A stretch of 10,144 bases of DNA. It comes from Oscillospiraceae bacterium. GTDB lineage: Bacteria; Bacillota; Clostridia; Oscillospirales; Ruminococcaceae. The first letter of the stretch is position 1. Each line of letters starts with the position of its first letter. Below are positions 5,814-10,144 of the stretch, piece by piece. A model generated the notes under the pieces. That model saw only the letters and a program-made list of their open reading frames with translations, did no database searches and had not been told where the DNA came from. Made by a program: the position numbers and the translations under genes. The stretch lies in the NCBI GenBank assembly GCA_017416665.1, contig JAFQBO010000004.1, positions 1 through 10,144 on the forward strand, given 5' to 3'.

Positions 5814-8791
5814 AGAAAGTCAGAAATTTACGATTTAAGGCAATCATAGGAGCATTTTTCCTTATACCGGGAATACTGCTTATGTTTTTATTCGGTTTTT
5901 TCGGAAATATTATTTCTTTGGGCGATAATTACATACCGAAAATATCCTATGTGATAGACAACTACTATACTGCGACTGTCGGCGAAGACGGATACAGATA
6001 TATTTCTGCAAATGAAAAGCAGGCTGTGATAAAAATGAACGCCGACGGAGTTATACAGAATAAAATCGACGGTTTCAGCTACCACGGCGGTGACTCCTAT
6101 TCCGAAGCAAATCAGATTTGTACGGATACAAAAGGTAACGTGTATATTGCAGATCTTGAGTGGTCAGACGCGGGATTTACTGTTGCAAAAGAACGTATTC
6201 TGATGTATAATAAATATGGAATATTTGAAAAAGAAATACTGTGTATGGACTACAGTGAATCACCTGCTCAGAAAACCCGAATTATGGGACTTCATTCGGT
6301 TGGCGATGAAATATCTTTTCTGTATATGAACACAGAGTCGGTTGATGTTTACAAGTCAGTTTCAGGCAGTAAGGCAGAGCTTGACGCAACAATTCCTTAC
6401 AGCGATGTTTCCACAATTCAGGAGTCAATTTTGGGAGAAGACGGTAAAACAGTTTATTTTACCGATAAATTCTGTAATGTGTGCAGTCTGAGTGCTGATG
6501 GTGTAAAAACAGTAATAATGGACGCAAAAACAACTCCTGACTATACTGTTCCTTATCGTCTGAGCAGTCAGAAAAACGGTGAAATATTTGTAACTGATAT
6601 TGGTAATGCGTGTGTTTACCGTATTTCAGCCGATAATCAGACTGAATGTATTGTTACTCTTGAAAATACCGATTTAAACAGAATAACAAATATTCATTTG
6701 GCAGATGGTAAAATATTACTGATATTCACAGACAGAGTTTCAGAAGTTGATCTTACTACAGGCGAACTTACAGACTGGAGTACCTGCGAAACGGCAGGAA
6801 GTCTGTCAGCAATATGGTATGCAGTCTATATCGTTCAGGCTTTATGTCTGCTGACAGGACTGGTGTCAGCTGTATATCTGATTATACAGGTTGTAAAACG
6901 TCTGTACAGTATGGGCTATGTGAACAAATGGAAATTTCCGATTATCGGTACATGCGGTATACTTATGGCGGCGGCTATTGTTATACCGACAGTTCTTACA
7001 AGTTTCAGAGAGCTTTACTTCTCATCATATCAGAATGAAACACATCTCATTTCAAAAATTGCCGCAGATACCATTGATGCGGAAAATCTTGAAAAAATCC
7101 GTACTCCTGAAGATTACGGTTCACCGGCATACAGACAGCTTCGTGAAGAGGCAGAAAATGTCATAAACAGAGAGTATACTTATGGTGAAAACATTTATCT
7201 TAATATTATAAAACTCAATGATAACAGAGCCTATGCAATGTTCTACCTTGATGATTCGATAGGCGGATATTATCCTCTCTCAGAGTACGAACATGATATG
7301 CTTGCAGAGGTTTACAGAACAGGTGAGACAGGTCATACCGATGATGCGGCTGACGCAACGGGAAGTTATACATATGTACTTTCACCGGTGTTCAATAAAA
7401 GCGGACAGGTAGCAGGTGTTGTTGAAGTCGGAATGGATCTCAATGCCATGCATCAGGACATAAATGATATTATGACAGATATTATCATAACTCTTGCAAT
7501 GCTTATTGTTATCTGTGTATTTCTTATGAATGAAGCAGTTTCATTTGTACAGAACAGAAGTGAGTACCGTGCGGCTGAACGCAGTAATGCAATAAAGGAA
7601 CGTGTTCCTATGCATGAACTCCGAATTATGACCATGCTTTGTTTTACAGCACTCAACATGCCGACATCATTTATGCCGGTTTACCTTGAAAGCATGCATT
7701 ATGAAGGTCTTTTCTTCAGTCAGACACAGTGCGGTACAATACCTCTTACCGTAAACTTCGCACTTATGGCTGTTATGGCACTTTTCTGTGCACCGATTGC
7801 ACGAAAGTTCTCGTTCAGGAATACAGCGGCGGCAGGTGCGTTAATATCAATGCTTGGTGATATTGCACTTTCAATGAACAACTTCTATGCCGCTCTTACG
7901 GGTCTTATCCTTAACGGTCTCGGTCTCGGACTTATTCTCAACATCCTTACAATCTGTGTTTCAGGCTTTAAAACAGAAGCAGAAAAGAACAAAGGCTTTG
8001 CCATTACTACAGGTGCATCACTTTCAGGTATGCTTTGCGGTACAGTAATCGGTGCAAACCTTGCAAAATACATCGGCGAAGAAAAAATGTTCTGGTGTTC
8101 AGCGGCGTTATGGATTGTGGAACTCATTATCTGTATGCGTGTCGGAAAACACTTCAATGAATATGTTGCAATGCCGCCACAGCAGACAGATGACAAAAAC
8201 GGTATGCACTGGTATCAGTTTATCAGAAAACCATCAATCCTGGGCTTTGTAATTCTCGTTGAATTCCCTGCGGCTGTAATGGCTTGCTTCTGTAGTTACT
8301 TTGTACCTATTTTCGCTGATTCAATCGGAATGAATGAGGTTCGTACAAGTCTTATTGTGGTAGTAAATTCTCTGTCAGGTGCTCTTGCGAGCGTTCTCTT
8401 TACAGATGCACTCCTCAGAAAAATGGGACGTAATGCAATGTATTTTATCTGTGCAATAGTTGCAGGTGCAATTCTGCTGTTTGCATGGACTAAGAGTCTT
8501 GTAACTCTTATTATTGCCATGATTGTATTCGGTGTGGCGGAAAGTGTCGGTGTTCCTGCACGAAGCACTTGCTACTGCATGGATAAAAACAGCGTACGCT
8601 ACGGCGAAGACAAGGCGATGGGTGTGTACAACTTCTCGGATAATGCCGGAAACTCTGCCGGAACATCACTCTTTGGTGCTCTCCTTACTCTCGGTACTAC
8701 AACAGGTCTGAGCATCATCGCAGCAGGTGCAACAGGTCTTATGGCAGTTTATCGTGTACTCTTCCATCGTTCGTCAAAAGAAGATAAATAA
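5810..8791 (+). CDS. Sensor-transporter fusion: beta-propeller, Cache-like domain and MFS transporter domain
   Basis: 993 residues, about 2.5 times the length of an ordinary MFS protein. Order: TM1 about 10-32; an extracytoplasmic NHL/propeller-like region at 35-330 with repeated D-x-x-G-N-V-Y-I-A-D type strands (NVYIADLEW, GKTVYFTDKF, GEIFVTDIGN, GKILLIFTD); TM2 336-360; a basic loop; TM3 377-398; a Cache-like domain at 400-550 with a typical end (SPVFNKSGQVAGVVEVGMD); TM4 557-578; a roughly 25-residue polar linker without HAMP; and an MFS domain at 605-985 with about 12 helices. The usual motif A after MFS helix 2 is degenerate (APIARKFSFR, Asp replaced by Arg), whereas its counterpart in the second half keeps LLRKMGR. 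The MFS half may transport a small molecule or act as a receptor core; the substrate is unknown. The N-terminal half repeats the plan of the receptor at 1040-3565 with a different output. The ATGA overlap ties it to the upstream gene. Confidence 0.88.
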   Translation: MKKVRNLRFKAIIGAFFLIPGILLMFLFGFFGNIISLGDNYIPKISYVIDNYYTATVGEDGYRYISANEKQAVIKMNADGVIQNKIDGFSYHGGDSYSEANQICTDTKGNVYIADLEWSDAGFTVAKERILMYNKYGIFEKEILCMDYSESPAQKTRIMGLHSVGDEISFLYMNTESVDVYKSVSGSKAELDATIPYSDVSTIQESILGEDGKTVYFTDKFCNVCSLSADGVKTVIMDAKTTPDYTVPYRLSSQKNGEIFVTDIGNACVYRISADNQTECIVTLENTDLNRITNIHLADGKILLIFTDRVSEVDLTTGELTDWSTCETAGSLSAIWYAVYIVQALCLLTGLVSAVYLIIQVVKRLYSMGYVNKWKFPIIGTCGILMAAAIVIPTVLTSFRELYFSSYQNETHLISKIAADTIDAENLEKIRTPEDYGSPAYRQLREEAENVINREYTYGENIYLNIIKLNDNRAYAMFYLDDSIGGYYPLSEYEHDMLAEVYRTGETGHTDDAADATGSYTYVLSPVFNKSGQVAGVVEVGMDLNAMHQDINDIMTDIIITLAMLIVICVFLMNEAVSFVQNRSEYRAAERSNAIKERVPMHELRIMTMLCFTALNMPTSFMPVYLESMHYEGLFFSQTQCGTIPLTVNFALMAVMALFCAPIARKFSFRNTAAAGALISMLGDIALSMNNFYAALTGLILNGLGLGLILNILTICVSGFKTEAEKNKGFAITTGASLSGMLCGTVIGANLAKYIGEEKMFWCSAALWIVELIICMRVGKHFNEYVAMPPQQTDDKNGMHWYQFIRKPSILGFVILVEFPAAVMACFCSYFVPIFADSIGMNEVRTSLIVVVNSLSGALASVLFTDALLRKMGRNAMYFICAIVAGAILLFAWTKSLVTLIIAMIVFGVAESVGVPARSTCYCMDKNSVRYGEDKAMGVYNFSDNAGNSAGTSLFGALLTLGTTTGLSIIAAGATGLMAVYRVLFHRSSKEDK

Positions 8792-8796
8792 TTTAT

Positions 8797-8804
8797 AAAG
8801 GAGG
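8797..8804 (+). promoter_or_regulatory. Consensus ribosome binding site of the last gene
   Basis: AAAGGAGG lies 8 nt before ATG 8813, an almost ideal site, and fixes the start of the last gene. The 21-bp gap holds no hairpin or promoter-like element, so read-through from upstream is expected. Confidence 0.8.
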
Positions 8805-8812
8805 TTGAGGTT

Positions 8813-10144
8813 ATGCCATTGACACAAGAACAAATAGAAACATTAACTATTAATCGTAATAGTTCAGAGCAGACAGATCAGACTCAGAATATAGCGTATG
8901 AAGTAAAGTCTCTTGAAGAAACAATTAATATTATGTGCATACATGCAGAAAGATTAAAGCGACTTTACAAATGTGCTGACGAAATGAATAACGAGTGTGA
9001 TTCACAAAAAATATCCGATGCAATAGCACATGCTCGTGCAAACAGAGTAGAACCTAATGTGGATTTAAAGAAGAAGAAAGATAAAAATTTAAATTCTTGT
9101 ATTAATCATGCTCTTAAATATGATGAGTATAGAGAGTCTATTATTAATAAAGGCGGAACATCCGGAACATTATTCAAGGATTTCTTCAGAGTTTTTAAAA
9201 ATACAAGAAAAAGTCATGTTAAGGAAATGTCTAATAGTTTGTTTATGGATGATTTTAAAGATGATTATAGTCAGGCTTTTGAATCGGAGCCAAATCCGCT
9301 TAAATTCTTATTAAAGCTTCAATATGCATTGGAAAACAAAGAGGACATTTTACCGAAAATTATAGAGAGAAATCAGCAAATTGAGATGTTGAAGCAGGAA
9401 CGTGATAAACAAATACTCATTAGGCATTATGGCGTTACTGATATGGCTAATGACAGTACAGTTTATGCTGATTATTTTCGTGAAGGTTCAAAATTAGGCA
9501 GTTCTGGTCATCGTATGTTATCCTATACCAATAAAGATGGTGAGATTGTAACAGTAGGTAAGTCAAAAAATAAGGTTCATGAAGACTATATAAAAACAAG
9601 AAAAGAAATGGAGGAAAAAGTAAAAGGTGCAGACTTAAAGTCTTTTTTGAAACCAAATGATATTGCAGAATACATAGCGTTTGATCCGTCATCATTTGTT
9701 AAATCGTTTGCATCATCTGATCCAGGAAATACATTACAGGCAGCAGCAGCTTCAACTCCGTCGACTTCAGCTCCGTCGGCTCAGACACCGATTACTGTCG
9801 ATACAACTGAAGACAGTATTGGCGAGCATGGGTTTTTATATGAAAAAATTTTGGGTAATCTTGAACTTGTTGAAACCGGAATATCTGCAATTAACGGACA
9901 GTTTGTTACTAAAGAGTTGAATTCAGTATTTAAAAATATGGATTCAGAAAATATAATTTCTGATAAGACGATAAGTGAACTGACAGGCAATCAGACTGTA
10001 AAGGGATTTACAAAGGAGGATTTTCAAAAGTCTAATTTGGGAGACACTTATCTTTCAGGTTCCGAAAACGTTATATATGGAAAGGAATATAAAAAAGATG
10101 GTACATCAACTGATTTGACAATTTCTAAAAGTGATTTAAAAACA
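8813..10144 (+). CDS. Unrecognised large protein, no signal peptide, with Ala/Ser/Thr/Pro linker (3' partial)
   Basis: The frame is open for 444 codons to the window edge, so the C-terminus is missing. The N-terminus is polar, with no signal peptide or TM helix in the visible part. Residues 1-205 look mostly helical and charged, with four cysteines (42, 54, 62, 96), a lysine run near 86-91 and a probable coiled coil at 180-200. A mixed region at 205-300 follows (for example YTNKDGEIVTVGKSKNK). An Ala/Ser/Thr/Pro linker at about 306-330 then separates a second domain that begins near 338. Codon use differs from the upstream genes: by hand count 23 of 33 leucines are TTA or TTG, against 3 of 40 in the gene at 4446-5813. 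I do not recognise the family. The linker-separated layout would suit a multidomain structural, surface or effector protein, but function is unknown. The strong RBS and short gap suggest it belongs to the same transcript. Confidence 0.82.
   Translation, partial: MPLTQEQIETLTINRNSSEQTDQTQNIAYEVKSLEETINIMCIHAERLKRLYKCADEMNNECDSQKISDAIAHARANRVEPNVDLKKKKDKNLNSCINHALKYDEYRESIINKGGTSGTLFKDFFRVFKNTRKSHVKEMSNSLFMDDFKDDYSQAFESEPNPLKFLLKLQYALENKEDILPKIIERNQQIEMLKQERDKQILIRHYGVTDMANDSTVYADYFREGSKLGSSGHRMLSYTNKDGEIVTVGKSKNKVHEDYIKTRKEMEEKVKGADLKSFLKPNDIAEYIAFDPSSFVKSFASSDPGNTLQAAAASTPSTSAPSAQTPITVDTTEDSIGEHGFLYEKILGNLELVETGISAINGQFVTKELNSVFKNMDSENIISDKTISELTGNQTVKGFTKEDFQKSNLGDTYLSGSENVIYGKEYKKDGTSTDLTISKSDLKT
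9750..9779 (+). repeat. Two 15-bp tandem units in the Ser/Thr/Pro linker
   Basis: Two imperfect 15-bp copies (cttcaRctccgtcgR, with R = A or G at two positions) encode the Ser/Thr/Ala/Pro part of the interdomain linker of the last gene. They follow an alanine run encoded by GCA codons. The tract marks a flexible hinge between two domains. Confidence 0.65.

Noticed and set aside
7885..8196. 103-codon open frame on the minus strand
   Set aside because: It is opposite the MFS helices of the fusion gene and is a by-product of the codon pattern there.
8792..8812. Possible terminator or promoter between the transporter fusion and the last gene
   Set aside because: The 21-bp gap is filled mainly by the ribosome binding site and has no inverted repeat followed by a T-run.
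9447..9920. Short open frames on both strands (9447-9695 minus, 9681-9920 plus)
   Set aside because: They lie within the continuous 444-codon frame starting at 8813, which has a consensus ribosome binding site. The short frames give low-complexity products.
1..10144. CRISPR array, tRNA, rRNA or insertion sequence
   Set aside because: No regularly spaced direct repeats, RNA-gene-like sequence, transposase or flanking inverted repeats were seen; almost the whole window is coding.

Overview
The window looks like a piece of a Gram-positive Clostridia genome. A Ruminococcus-like or other Oscillospiraceae/Lachnospiraceae gut or rumen bacterium is my best guess. This rests on composition and style: moderately low GC, AGGAGG-type ribosome binding sites, multi-pass surface proteins with Thr/Glu-rich tails, and tightly packed same-strand genes. 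No taxonomic marker gene is present, so the placement is inference.

All six genes run on the + strand. The spacings are a 7-bp gap, an 11-bp overlap, a 27-bp gap, a 4-bp ATGA overlap and a 21-bp gap. I see no internal promoter or terminator, so the simplest reading is one transcript that starts upstream of the window and continues beyond it. In order: (1) 1-1032, the 3' part of a membrane protein with a TM helix, a HAMP domain, a degenerate class III cyclase fold and a TPR-like tail; (2) 1040-3565, a four-TM protein with a large extracytoplasmic beta-rich, propeller-like region, a second extracytoplasmic Cache-like sensor, HAMP and another degenerate cyclase fold; (3) 3555-4418, a single-TM protein with two TPRs and a low-complexity Thr/Glu tail; (4) 4446-5813, a soluble protein of unknown family with a coiled coil; (5) 5810-8791, a fusion of beta-propeller, Cache-like sensor and a complete MFS-type transporter domain; (6) 8813 to the window end, the first 444 residues of an unrecognised, AT-richer protein with no signal peptide.

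The unifying theme is a set of related membrane receptors. Proteins 2 and 5 share the same outer plan: TM, propeller-like region, TM-loop-TM, Cache-like domain ending in a [VI]E[VI]G[IM]D motif, TM. Their cytoplasmic or membrane outputs differ: a catalytically dead cyclase fold in one and a 12-TM transporter in the other. Protein 1 ends in the same kind of pseudocyclase and probably belongs to the same family. By my alignment to the class III cyclase consensus, the metal-binding aspartates are replaced in both pseudocyclases, so cAMP/cGMP synthesis is unlikely and a protein-protein or ligand-sensing role is more plausible. Together the genes suggest an envelope sensing complex with accessory TPR and cytosolic partners, sitting just upstream of gene 6, whose codon use differs sharply. 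What the complex senses and what gene 6 does cannot be read from the sequence.
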